Positions 1 to 12,650 of a DNA stretch of 64,000 bases are shown one piece after another. Within the stretch, counting starts at the first letter, position 1. Each line of letters opens with the position of its first letter. The position numbers and the translations under genes were made by a program. Origin of the DNA: Hippasteria phrygiana. Its lineage: Eukaryota > Echinodermata > Asteroidea > Valvatida > Goniasteridae. The stretch covers positions 186,001 through 250,000 of the forward strand of contig JAZGUH010000208.1 in NCBI GenBank assembly GCA_037893225.1. Reading direction: 5' to 3'. Under the pieces are notes generated by a model, which saw only the letters and a program-made list of their open reading frames with translations, did not search any database and was not told the origin of the DNA.

Positions 1-3000
1 GAGTTCTAACACTGTGAAGCTGGTGATGGTCTGAAATTGTTGCGCTATATCTAAGATACCCATACGTGTGAAAATTACTGGATTTGGTCAATATCCCATT
101 CAATTATGAACAGGGAAAGGAGGGGCGTTCATCTGAAAATGTGGCAAACGTTAAGCAGTCACAATGCAGTAAACGGGAGAACGCACACAGAGTTCATGGG
201 GAAAACATTTGTTGCGAGGTTTGAATTTTCTCGAAGAGTTCTCACGCTATGAAGCTGGCGATGGTCTCAAATTGTTGCGCTAGATCTAAGCTACCCATAC
301 GTGTGAAAATTACTGGATTTGGTCAATATCCCATTCAATTATGAACAGGAAAAGGAGGGGCGTTCATCTGAAAATGTGGCAAATGTTAAGCAGTCACAAT
401 GCAGTAAACGGAAGAACGCACACAGAGTTCACGGGAAGAAATTTGTTGCGAGGTTTGAATTTTCTCGAAGAGTTCTAACGCTGTGAAGCTGGCGATGGTC
501 TTAAATTGTTGCGCTGGATCTAAGCTACCCATACGTATAAAAGTTACTGGATTTGGTCAATATCCCATTCAATTATGAAAAGGGAAAGGAGGGGCGTTCA
601 TCTGAAAATGTGGCAAACGTTAAGAAGTCCCAATGCAGTAAACGGGAGAACGTACACAGAGTTCACGGTAAGACATTTGTTGCGAGGTTTGAATTTTCTT
701 AAAGAGTTCTAACGCTCTGAAGCTGGCGATGGTCTCAAATTGTTGCGCTAGATCTAAGCTACCCATACTTGACCAAAAATTACTGGATTTGGTCAATATC
801 CCATTCAATTATGAACAGGGAAAGGAGGGGCGTTCATCTGAAAATTTGGCAAACGTTAAGCAGCCACAATGCAGTAAACGGGAGAACGCAAACAGAGTTC
901 ACGGGAAGAAATTTGTTGCGAGGTTTGAATTTTCTCGAAGAGTTCTAACGCTGCGGCGATGGTCTCAAATTGTTGCGCTAGATCTAAGCTACCCATACGT
1001 GTGTAAATTACTGGATTTGGTCAATATCCCATTCAATTATGAACAGGGAAAGGAGGGGCGTTCATCTGAAAATATGGCAAACGTTAAGCAGTCACAATGC
1101 AGTAAACGGGAGAACGCACACAAAGTTCACGGAAAGAAATTAGTTGCGAGGTTTGAATTTTCTCGAAGAGTTCTAACACTGTGAAGCTGGTGATGGTCTG
1201 AAATTGTTGCGCTATATCTAAGATACCCATACGTGTGAAAATTACTGGATTTGGTCAATATCCCATTCAATTATGAACAGGGAAAGGAGGGGCGTTCATC
1301 TGAAAATGTGGCAAACGTTAAGCAGTCACAATGCAGTAAACGGGAGAACGCACACAGAGTTCATGGGGAAAACATTTGTTGCGAGGTTTGAATTTTCTCG
1401 AAGAGTTCTAACGCTGTGAAGCTGGCGATGGTCTTAAATTGTTGCGCTGGATCTAAGCTACCCATACGTATAAAAGTTACTGGATTTGGTCAATATCCCA
1501 TTCAATTATGAAAAGGGAAAGGAGGGGCGTTCATCTGAAAATGTGGCAAACGTTAAGAAGTCCCAATGCAGTAAACGGGAGAACGCACACAGAGTTCACG
1601 GTAAGACATTTGTTGCGAGGTTTGAATTTTCTTAAAGAGTTCTAACGCTCTGAAGCTGGCGATGGTCTCAAATTGTTGCGCTAGATCTAAGCTACCCATA
1701 CTTGACCAAAAATTACTGGATTTGGTCAATATCCCATTCAATTATGAACAGGGAAAGGAGGGGCGTTCATCTGAAAATTTGGCAAACGTTAAGCAGCCAC
1801 AATGCAGTAAACGGGAGAACGCAAACAGAGTTCACGGGAAGAAATTTGTTGCGAGGTTTAAATTTTCTCGAAAAGTTCTAACGCTGTGAAGCTGGCGATG
1901 GTCTCAAATTGTTGCGCTAGATCTACGCTATCCATACGTGTAAAAGTTACTGGATTTGGTCAATATCCCATTTAATTATGAAAAGGGAAATGAGGGGCGT
2001 TCATCTGAAAATGTGGCAAACGTTAAGCAGCCACAATGCAGTAAACGGGAGAACGCACATAGAGTTCACGGGAAGAAATTTGTTGCGAGGTTTCAATTTT
2101 CTCGAAGAGTTCTAACGCTGCGGCGATGGTCTCAAATTGTTGCGCTAGATCTAAGCTACCCATACGTGTGTAAATTACTGGATTTGGTCAATATCCCATT
2201 CAATTATGAACAAGGAAAGGAGGGGCGTTCATCTGAAAATGTGGCAAACGTTAAGCAGTCACAATGCAGTAAACAGGAGAACGCACACAGAGTTCACGGG
2301 AAGAAATTTGTTGCGAGGTTTGAATTTTCTCGAAGAGTTCTCACGCTATGAAGCTGGCGATGGTCTCAAATTGTTGCGCTAGATCTATGCTACCCATACC
2401 TGTAAAAAATACTGGATTTGGTCAATATCCCATTCAATTATGAACAAGGAAAGGAGGGGCGTTCATCTGAAAATGTGGCAAACGTTAAGCAGCTACAATG
2501 CAGTAAACGGGAGGACGCACACAGAGTTCACGGGAAGAAATTTGTTGCGAGGTTTGAATTTTCTCGAAGAGTTCTAACGCTGCGGCGATGGTCTCAAATT
2601 GTTGCGCTAGATCTAAGCTACCCATACGTGTGTAAATTACTGGATTTGGTCAATATCCCATTCAATTATGAACAGGGAAAGGAGGGGCGTTCATCTGAAA
2701 ATATGGCAAACGTTAAGCAGTCACAATGCAGTAAACGGGAGAACGCACACAAAGTTCACGGAAAGAAATTAGTTGCGAGGTTTGAATTTTCTCGAAGAGT
2801 TCTAACACTGTGAAGCTGGTGATGGTCTGAAATTGTTGCGCTATATCTAAGATACCCATACGTGTGAAAATTACTGGATTTGGTCAATATCCCATTCAAT
2901 TATGAACAGGGAAAGGAGGGGCGTTCATCTGAAAATGTGGCAAACGTTAAGCAGTCACAATGCAGTAAACGGAAGAACGCACACAGAGTTCACAGAAGGA

Positions 3001-6000
3001 AATTTGTTGCGAGGTTTGAATTTTCTTGAAGAGTTCTAACGCTGTGAAGCTGGCGATGGTCTCAAATTGTTGCGCTATATCTAAGCTACCCATACGTGTG
3101 AAAATTACTGGATTTGGTCAATATCCCATTCAATTATGAACAGGAAAAGGAGGGGCGTTCATCTGAAAATGTGGCAAATGTTAAGCCGTCACAATGCAGT
3201 AAACGGGAGAACGCACACAGAGTTCATGGGGAAAACATTTGTTGCGAGGTTTGAATTTTCTCGAAGAGTTCTAACGCTGTGAAGCTGGCGATGGTCTTAA
3301 ATTGTTGCGCTGGATCTAAGCTACCCATACGTATAAAAGTTACTGGATTTGGTCAATATCCCATTCAATTATGAAAAGGGAAAGGAGGGGCGTTCATCTG
3401 AAAATGTGGCAAACGTTAAGCAGTCCCAATGCAGTAAACGGGAGAACGCACACAGAGTTCACGGGAAGACATTTGTTGCGAGGTTTGAATTTTCTTAAAG
3501 AGTTCTAACGCTCTGAAGCTGGCGATGGTCTCAAATTGTTGCGCTAGATCTAAGCTACCCATACTTGACCAAAAATTACTGGATTTGGTCAATATCCCAT
3601 TCAATTATGAACAGGGAAAGGAGGGGCGTTCATCTGAAAATTTGGCAAACGTTAAGCAGCCACAATGCAGTAAACGGGAGAACGCAAACAGAGTTCACGG
3701 GAAGAAATTTGTTGCGAGGTTTAAATTTTCTCGAAAAGTTCTAACGCTGTGAAGCTGGCGATGGTCTCAAATTGTTGCGCTAGATCTACGCTATCCATAC
3801 GTGTAAAAGTTACTGGATTTGGTCAATATCCCATTTAATTATGAAAAGGGAAATGAGGGGCGTTCATCTGAAAATGTGGCAAACGTTAAGCAGCCACAAT
3901 GCAGTAAACGGGAGAACGCACATAGAGTTCACGGGAAGAAATTTGTTGCGAGGTTTCAATTTTCTCGAAGAGTTCTAACGCTGCGGCGATGGTCTCAAAT
4001 TGTTGCGCTAGATCTAAGCTACCCATACGTGTGTAAATTACTGGATTTGGTCAATATCCCATTCAATTATGAACAAGGAAAGGAGGGGCGTTCATCTGAA
4101 AATGTGGCAAACGTTAAGCAGTCACAATGCAGTAAACGGGAGAACGCAAACAGAGTTCACGGGAAGAAATTTGTTTCGAGGTTTAAATTTTCTCGAAAAG
4201 TTCTAACGCTGTAAAGCTGGCGATGGTCTCAAATTGTTGCGCTAGATCTAAGCTATCCATACGTATAAAAGTTACTGGATTTGGTCAATATCCCATTCAA
4301 TTATGAAAAGGGAAATGAGGGGCGTTCATCTGAAAATGTGGCAAACGTTAAGCAGCCACAATGCAGTAAACGGGAGAACGCACATGGAGTTCACGGGAAG
4401 AAATTTGTTGCGAGGCTTAAATTTTCTCGAAAAGTTCTAACGCTCTGAAGCTGGCGATGGTCTCAAATTGTTGCGCTAGATCTATGCTACCCATACGTGT
4501 AAAAAATACTGGATTTGGTCAATATCCCATTCAATTATGAACAAGGAAAGGAGGGGCGTTCATCTGAAAATGTGGCAAACGTTAAGCAGCCACAATGCAG
4601 TAAACGGGAGGACGCACACAGAGTTCACGGGAAGAAATTTGTTGCGAGGTTTGAATTTTCTCGAAGAGTTCTCACGCTATGAAGCTGGCGATGGTCTCAA
4701 ATTGTTGCGCTAGATCTATGCTACCCATACGTGTAAAAAATGCTGGATTTGGTCAATATCCCATTCAATTATGAACAAGGAAAGGAGGGGCGTTCATCTG
4801 AAAATGTGGCAAACGTTAAGCAGCTACAATGCAGTAAACGGGAGGACGCACACAGAGTTCACGGGAAGAAATTTGTTGCGAGGTTTGAATTTTCTCGAAG
4901 AGTTCTAACGCTGCGGCGATGGTCTCAAATTGTTGCGCTAGATCTAAGCTACCCATACGTGTGAAAATTACTGGATTTGGTCAATATCCCATTCAATTAT
5001 GAACAGGGAAAGGAGGGGCGTTCATCTGAAAATTTGGCAAACGTTAAGCAGCCACAATGCAGTAAACGGGAGAACGCAAACAGAGTTCACGGGAAGAAAT
5101 TTGTTGCGAGGTTTGAATTTTCTCGAAGAGTTCTAACGCTGCGGCGATGGTCTCAAATTGTTGCGCTAGATCTAAGCTACCCATACGTGTGTAAATTACT
5201 GGATTTGGTCAATATCCCATTCAATTATGAACAGGGAAAGGAGGGGCGTTCATCTGAAAATATGGCAAACGTTAAGCAGTCACAATGCAGTAAACGGGAG
5301 AACGCACACAAAGTTCACGGAAAGAAATTAGTTGCGAGGTTTGAATTTTCTCGAAGAGTTCTAACACTGTGAAGCTGGTGATGGTCTGAAATTGTTGCGC
5401 TATATCTAAGATACCCATACGTGTGGAAATTACTGGATTTGGTCAATATCCCATTCAATTATGAACAGGGAAAGGAGGGGCGTTCATCTGAAAATGTGGC
5501 AAACGTTAAGCAGTCACAATGCAGTAAACGGGAGAACGCACACAGAGTTCATGGGGAAAACATTTGTTGCGAGGTTTGAATTTTCTCGAAGAGTTCTAAC
5601 GCTGTGAAGCTGGCGATGGTCTTAAATTGTTGCGCTGGATCTAAGCTACCCATACGTATAAAAGTTACTGGATTTGGTCAATATCCCATTCAATTATGAA
5701 AAGGGAAAGGAGGGGCGTTCATCTGAAAATGTGGCAAACGTTAAGAAGTCCCAATGCAGTAAACGGGAGAACGCACACAGAGTTCACGGTAAGACATTTG
5801 TTGCGAGGTTTGAATTTTCTTAAAGAGTTCTAACGCTCTGAAGCTGGCGATGGTCTCAAATTGTTGCGCTAGATCTAAGCTACCCATACTTGACCAAAAA
5901 TTACTGGATTTGGTCAATATCCCATTCAATTATGAACAGGGAAAGGAGGGGCGTTCATCTGAAAATTTGGCAAACGTTAAGCAGCCACAATGCAGTAAAC

Positions 6001-9000
6001 GGGAGAACGCAAACAGAGTTCACGGGAAGAAATTTGTTGCGAGGTTTAAATTTTCTCGAAAAGTTCTAACGCTGTGAAGCTGGCGATGGTCTCAAATTGT
6101 TGCGCTAGATCTACGCTATCCATACGTGTAAAAGTTACTGGATTTGGTCAATATCCCATTTAATTATGAAAAGGGAAATGAGGGGCGTTCATCTGAAAAT
6201 GTGGCAAACGTTAAGCAGCCACAATGCAGTAAACGGGAGAACGCACACAGAGTTCACGGGAAGAAATTTGTTGCGAGGTTTCAATTTTCTCGAAGAGTTC
6301 TAACGCTGCGGCGATGGTCTCAAATTGTTGCGCTAGATCTAAGCTACCCATACGTGTGTAAATTACTGGATTTGGTCAATATCCCATTCAATTATGAACA
6401 AGGAAAGGAGGGGCGTTCATCTGAAAATGTGGCAAACGTTAAGCAGTCACAATGCAGTAAACAGGAGAACGCACACAGAGTTCACGGGAAGACATTTGTT
6501 GCGAGGTTTGAATTTTCTCGAAGAGTTCTAACGCTGTGAAGCTGGCGATGGTCTCAAATTGTTGCGCTAGATCTAAGCTACCCATACGTGTAAAACTTAC
6601 TGGATTTGGTCAATATCCCATTCAATTATGAACAGGGAAAGGAGGGGCGTTCATCTGAAAATGTGGCAAACGTTAAGCAGTCACAATGCAGTAAACGGGA
6701 GAACGGACACAGAGTTCACGGAAAGACATTTGTTGCGAGGTTTTAATTTCCTTAAATAGTTCTAACGCTGTGAAGCTGGCGATGGTCTCAAATTGTTGCG
6801 CTAGATCTAAGCTACCCATACTTGACCAAAAATTACTGGATTTGGTCAATATCCCGTTCAATTATGAACAGGGAAAGGAGGGGCGTTCATCTGAACATTT
6901 GGCAAACGTTAAGCAGTCACAATGCAGTAAACGGGAGAACGCAAACAGAGTTCACGGGAAGAAATTTGTTTCGAGGTTTAAATTTTCTAGAAAAGTTCTA
7001 ACGCTGTAAAGCTGGCGATGGTCTCAAATTGTTGCGCTAGATCTAAGCTATCCATACGTATAAAAGTTACTGGATTTGGTCAATATCCCATTCAATTATG
7101 AAAAGGGAAATGAGGGGCGTTCATCTGAAAATGTGGCAAACGTTAAGCAGCCACAATGCAGTAAACAGGAGAACGCACATGGAGTTCACGGGAAGAAATG
7201 TGTTGCGAGGTTTCAATTTTCTCGAAGAGTTCTAACGCTGCGGCGATGGTCTCAAATTGTTGCGCTAGATCTAAGCTACCCATACGTGTAAAAATTACTG
7301 GATTTGGTCAATATACCATTCAATTATGAACAGGGAAAGGAGGGGCGTTCATCTGAAAATTTGGCAAACGTTAAGCAGCCACAATGCAGTAAACGGGAGA
7401 ACGCACACAGAGTCAATGGGAAAACAATTATTGCGAGGTTTGAATTTTCTCGAAGAGTTCTAACGCTGCGGCGATGGTCTCAAATTGTTGCGCTAGATCT
7501 AAGCTACCCATACGTGTAAACATTACTGGATTTGGTCAATATCCCATTCAATTATGAACATGGAAAGGAGGGGCGTTCATCTGAAAATGTGGCAAACGTT
7601 AAGTAGTCACGATGCAGTAAACGGGAGAACGCAAACAGAGTTCACGGGAAGAAATTTGTTGCGAGGCTTAAATTTTCTCGAAAAGTTCTAACGCTCTGAA
7701 GCTGGCGATGGTCTCAAATTGTTGCGCTAGATCTATGCTACCCATACGTGTAAAAAATACTGGATTTGGTCAATATCCCATTCAATTATGAACAAGGAAA
7801 GGAGGGGCGTTCATCTGAAAATGTGGCAAACGTTAAGCAGCCACAATGCAGTAAACGGGAGGACGCACACAGAGTTCACGGGAAGAAATTTGTTGCGAGG
7901 TTTGAATTTTCTCGAAGAGTTCTAACGCTGCGGCGATGGTCTCAAATTGTTGCGCTAGATCTAAGCTACCCATACGTGTAAACATTACTGGATTTGGTCA
8001 ATATCCCATTCAATTATGAACATGGAAAGGAGGGGCGTTCATCTGAAAATGTGGCAAACGTTAAGTAGTCACGATGCAGTAAACGGGAGAACGCAAACAG
8101 AGTTCACGGGAAGAAATTTGTTGCGAGGCTTAAATTTTCTCGAAAAGTTCTAACGCTCTGAAGCTGGCGATGGTCTCAAATTGTTGCGCTAGATCTATGC
8201 TACCCATACGTGTAAAAAATACTGGATTTGGTCAATATCCCATTCAATTATGAACAAGGAAAGGAGGGGCGTTCATCTGAAAATGTGGCAAACGTTAAGC
8301 AGCCACAATGCAGTAAACGGGAGGACGCACACAGAGTTCACGGGAAGAAATTTGTTGCGAGGTTTGAATTTTCTCGAAGAGTTCTCACGCTATGAAGCTG
8401 GCGATGGTCTCAAATTGTTGCGCTAGATCTATGCTACCCATACGTGTAAAAAATACTGGATTTGGTCAATATCCCATTCAATTATGAACAAGGAAAGGAG
8501 GGGCGTTCATCTGAAAATGTGGCAAACGTTAAGCAGCTACAATGCAGTAAACGGGAGGACGCACACAGAGTTCACGGGAAGAAATTTGTTGCGAGGTTTG
8601 AATTTTCTCGAAGAGTTCTAACGCTGCGGCGATGGTCTCAAATTGTTGCGCTAGATCTAAGCTACCCATACGTGTAAACATTACTGGATTTGGTCAATAT
8701 CCCATTCAATTATGAACATGGAAAGGAGGGGCGTTCATCTGAAAATGTGGCAAACGTTAAGTAGTCACGATGCAGTAAACGGGAGAACGCAAACAGAGTT
8801 CACGGGAAGAAATTTGTTGCGAGGCTTAAATTTTCTCGAAAAGTTCTAACGCTCTGAAGCTGGCGATGGTCTCAAATTGTTGCGCTAGATCTATGCTACC
8901 CATACGTGTAAAAAATACTGGATTTGGTCAATATCCCATTCAATTATGAACAAGGAAAGGAGGGGCGTTCATCTGAAAATGTGGCAAACGTTAAGCAGCC

Positions 9001-12000
9001 ACAATGCAGTAAACGGGAGAACGCACACAGAGTTAATGGGAAAACAATTATTGCGAGGTTTGAATTTTCTCGAAGAGTTCTAACGCTCTGAAGCTGGCGA
9101 TGGTCTCAAATTGTTGCGCTAGATCTATGCTACCCATACGTGTAAAAAATACTGGATTTGGTCAATATCCCATTCAATTATGAACAAGGAAAGGAGGGGC
9201 GTTCATCTGAAAATGTGGCAAACGGGAGGACGCACACAGAGTTCACGGGAAGAAATTTGTTGCGAGGTTTCAATTTTCTCGAAGAGTTCTAACGCTGCGG
9301 CGATGGTCTCAAATTGTTGCGCTAGATCTAAGCTACCCATACGTGTAAAAATTACTGGATTTGGTCAATATACCATTCAATTATGAACAAGGAAAGGAGG
9401 GGCGTTCATCTGAAAATGTGGCAAACGTTAAGCAGCCACAATGCAGTAAACGGGAGGACGCACACAGAGTTCACGGGAAGAAATTTGTTGCGAGGTTTGA
9501 ATTTTCTCGAAGAGTTCTCACGCTATGAAGCTGGCGATGGTCTCAAATTGTTGCGCTAGATCTATGCTACCCATACGTGTAAACATTACTGGATTTGGTC
9601 AATATCCCATTCAATTATGAACATGGAAAGGAGGGGCGTTCATCTGAAAATGTGGCAAACGTTAAGTAGTCACGATGCAGTAAACGGGAGAACGCAAACA
9701 GAGTTCACGGGAAGAAATTTGTTGCGAGGCTTAAATTTTCTCGAAAAGTTCTAACGCTCTGAAGCTGGCGATGGTCTCAAATTGTTGCGCTAGATCTATG
9801 CTACCCATACGTGTAAAAAATACTGGATTTGGTCAATATCCCATTCAATTATGAACAAGGAAAGGAGGGGCGTTCATCTGAAAATGTGGCAAACGGGAGG
9901 ACGCACACAGAGTTCACGGGAAGAAATTTGTTGCGAGGTTTCAATTTTCTCGAAGAGTTCTAACGCTGCGGCGATGGTCTCAAATTGTTGCGCTAGATCT
10001 AAGCTACCCATACGTGTAAAAATTACTGGATTTGGTCAATATACCATTCAATTATGAACAAGGAAAGGAGGGGCGTTCATCTGAAAATGTGGCAAACGGG
10101 AGGACGCACACAGAGTTCACGGGAAGAAATTTGTTGCGAGGTTTCAATTTTCTCGAAGAGTTCTAACGCTGCGGCGATGGTCTCAAATTGTTGCGCTAGA
10201 TCTAAGCTACCCATACGTGTAAAAATTACTGGATTTGGTCAATATACCATTCAATTATGAACAGGGAAAGGAGGGGCGTTCATCTGAAAATTTGGCAAAC
10301 GTTAAGCAGCCACAATGCAGTAAACGGGAGAACGCACACAGAGTTAATGGGAAAACAATTATTGCGAGGTTTGAATTTTCTCGAAGAGTTCTAACGCTCT
10401 GAAGCTGGCGATGGTCTCAAATTGTTGCGCTAGATCTATGCTACCCATACGTGTAAAAAATACTGGATTTGGTCAATATTCCATTCAATTATGAACAAGG
10501 AAAGGAGGGGCGTTCATCTGAAAATGTGGCAAACGGGAGGACGCACACAGAGTTCACGGGAAGAAATTTGTTGCGAGGTTTGAATTTTCTCGAAGAGTTC
10601 TAACGCTGCGGCGATGGTCTCAAATTGTTGCGCTAGATCTAAGCTACCCATACGTGTAAACATTACTGGATTTGGTCAATATCCCATTCAATTATGAACA
10701 AGGAAAGGAGGGGCGTTCATCTGAAAATGTGGCAAACGTTAAGCAGCCACAATGCAGTAAACGGGAGGACGCACACAGAGTTCACGGGAAGAAATTTGTT
10801 GCGAGGTTTGAATTTTCTCGAAGAGTTCTCACGCTATGAAGCTGGCGATGGTCTGAAATTGTTGCGCTAGATCTATGCTACCCATACGTGTAAAAAATAC
10901 TGGATTTGGTCAATATCCCATTCAATTATGAACAAGGAAAGGAGGGGCGTTCATCTGAAAATGTGGCAAACGTTAAGCAGCCACAATGCAGTAAACGGGA
11001 GGACGCACACAGAGTTCACGGGAAGAAATTTGTTGCGAGGTTTGAATTTTCTCGAAGAGTTCTCACGCTATGAAGCTGGCGATGGTCTCAAATTGTTGCG
11101 CTAGATCTATGCTACCCATACGTGTAAAAAATACTGGATTTGGTCAATATCCCATTCAATTATGAACAAGGAAAGGATGGGCGTTCATCTGAAAATGTGG
11201 CAAACGTTAAGCAGCTACAATGCAGTAAACGGGAGGACGCACACAGAGTTCACGGGAAGAAATTTGTTGCGAGGTTTGAATTTTCTCGAAGAGTTCTAAC
11301 GCTGCGGCGATGGTCTCAAATTGTTGCGCTAGATCTAAGCTACCCATACGTGTAAACATTACTGGATTTGGTCAATATCCCATTCAATTATGAACATGGA
11401 AAGGAGGGGCGTTCATCTGAAAATGTGGCAAACGTTAAGTAGTCACGATGCAGTAAACGGGAGAACGCAAACAGAGTTCACGGGAAGAAATTTGTTGCGA
11501 GGCTTAAATTTTCTCGAAAAGTTCTAACGCTCTGAAGCTGGCGATGGTCTCAAATTGTTGCGCTAGATCTATGCTACCCATACGTGTAAAAAATACTGGA
11601 TTTGGTCAATATCCCATTCAATTATGAACAAGGAAAGGAGGGGCGTTCATCTGAAAATGTGGCAAACGGGAGGACGCACACAGAGTTCACGGGAAGAAAT
11701 TTGTTGCGAGGTTTCAATTTTCTCGAAGAGTTCTAACGCTGCGGCGATGGTCTCAAATTGTTGCGCTAGATCTAAGGTACCCATACGTGTAAAAATTACT
11801 GGATTTGGTCAATATACCATTCAATTATGAACAGGGAAAGGAGGGGCGTTCATCTGAAAATTTGGCAAACGTTAAGCAGCCACAATGCAGTAAACGGGAG
11901 AACGCACACAGAGTTAATGGGAAAACAATTATTGCGAGGTTTGAATTTTCTCGAAGAGTTCTAACGCTCTGAAGCTGGCGATGGTCTCAAATTGTTGCGC

Positions 12001-12214
12001 TAGATCTATGCTACCCATACGTGTAAAAAATACTGGATTTGGTCAATATCCCATTCAATTATGAACAAGGAAAGGAGGGGCGTTCATCTGAAAATGTGGC
12101 AAACGGGAGGACGCACACAGAGTTCACGGGAAGAAATTTGTTGCGAGGTTTGAATTTTCTCGAAGAGTTCTAACGCTGCGGCGATGGTCTCAAATTGTTG
12201 CGCTAGATCTAAGC
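1..12214 (+). repeat. Tandem satellite array, forward orientation, left of the Polinton
   Basis: Head-to-tail satellite monomers cover this whole stretch. Successive copies of the CAATTATGAA box start at 101, 336, 570, 806 and 1034, giving spacings of 235, 234, 236 and 228 bp. The 228-bp class lacks 6 bp around the GCTGTGAAGCTGG segment. A 203-bp class with a further 25-bp deletion appears from about 9.2 kb. Blocks of several monomers recur as higher-order repeats. The region holds many short open frames beginning MVNIPFNYEQG or MNGILTKSS, but they recur once per monomer, differ only by satellite variants and have no independent coding signal, so I do not call them genes. No tRNA, rRNA or other gene is visible here. 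Confidence 0.97.
12210..12214. repeat. Target-site duplication, left copy (TAAGC)
   Basis: The satellite reads GATCTAAGC up to the element and resumes TAAGCTACCC after it. The uninterrupted monomer reads GATCTAAGCTACCC, so TAAGC is duplicated. This is 5 bp; Polintons usually give 6 bp. Confidence 0.85.
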
Positions 12215-12447
12215 AGTAGTATAGGGATTTGCCGATTCAGCGACAAAACCCGATTTTTCACTTCCTTCACCAATTTTGCTGTGGGTATATACAGCAAATT
12301 TAAAAATAACCAAAATATTCTAAAAATCGCCCAAATTTAATTCAAATTTTTGCTGGGGTACTACACACCAAAATTATCACAAAATCAAGAAAATAAAAAA
12401 TATTTTCCATATCCCACAAGCGTACGAAATATCCGGGGCGCCCGGGC
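12215..12447 (+). repeat. Left terminal inverted repeat of the Polinton (233 bp)
   Basis: It reads AGTAGTATAGGGATTTGCCG at the outer end and finishes in GGGGCGCCCGGGC at the inner end. Aligned by eye to the reverse complement of 28104-28336, it differs only at 12377 (T here; the partner base at 28174 corresponds to G). No gene lies in it. In Polintons the termini are the integrase substrate and the presumed protein-primed replication origins. Confidence 0.96.
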
Positions 12448-12650
12448 GGAAAAGGCAAAATATGATTTGTCGTAAGGCAAAAAAACCCTCACCTCTACTC
12501 AGTAGAGATGAGGGTTTTTGTCTGTTACTAACTACAACTACTCTTTGCAAGGAGCGCTAGGCCTAGTCTCTAAACTCTCTTGAGTACTTGCGTAGCTAGG
12601 AGGTCTCAATGGGCTCACGTTAGAATCACACTCGTACTCTTTAGCTATGA
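12448..12650. other. Non-coding spacer between left TIR and first gene
   Basis: This 203-bp stretch contains the strong hairpin at 12481-12519 and is otherwise without an ATG-initiated frame of note. On the minus strand, a frame offset by -1 from the 213-aa gene stays open from the A-run at 12684-12691 to a stop just before the hairpin, near 12540. It has no start codon of its own. Confidence 0.6.
12481..12519. terminator. Long hairpin at the 3' end of the leftward gene block
   Basis: An 11-bp stem (AAAAACCCTCA with TGAGGGTTTTT), one C/A mismatch, a 6-bp stem (CTCTAC with GTAGAG) and a TCA loop make a nearly perfect 39-nt hairpin. It lies about 130 nt beyond the stop of the last leftward gene and just inside the terminal repeat. 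Giant viruses and virophages use hairpins to mark mRNA 3' ends, so a transcript-end role is plausible but inferred. A protein-binding role near the terminus is an alternative. Confidence 0.6.

Noticed and set aside
620..11830. Dozens of 60-151-codon open frames in the left satellite (MVNIPFNYEQG..., MNGILTKSS..., MNKERRG...)
   Set aside because: They repeat once per monomer on both strands and exist because the monomer is 228 or 234 bp, both divisible by three. They show no start context, no length constraint and no independent conservation.
1..12214. CRISPR-like array of regular repeats
   Set aside because: The whole monomer is repeated, with no unique spacers, and the context is eukaryotic.
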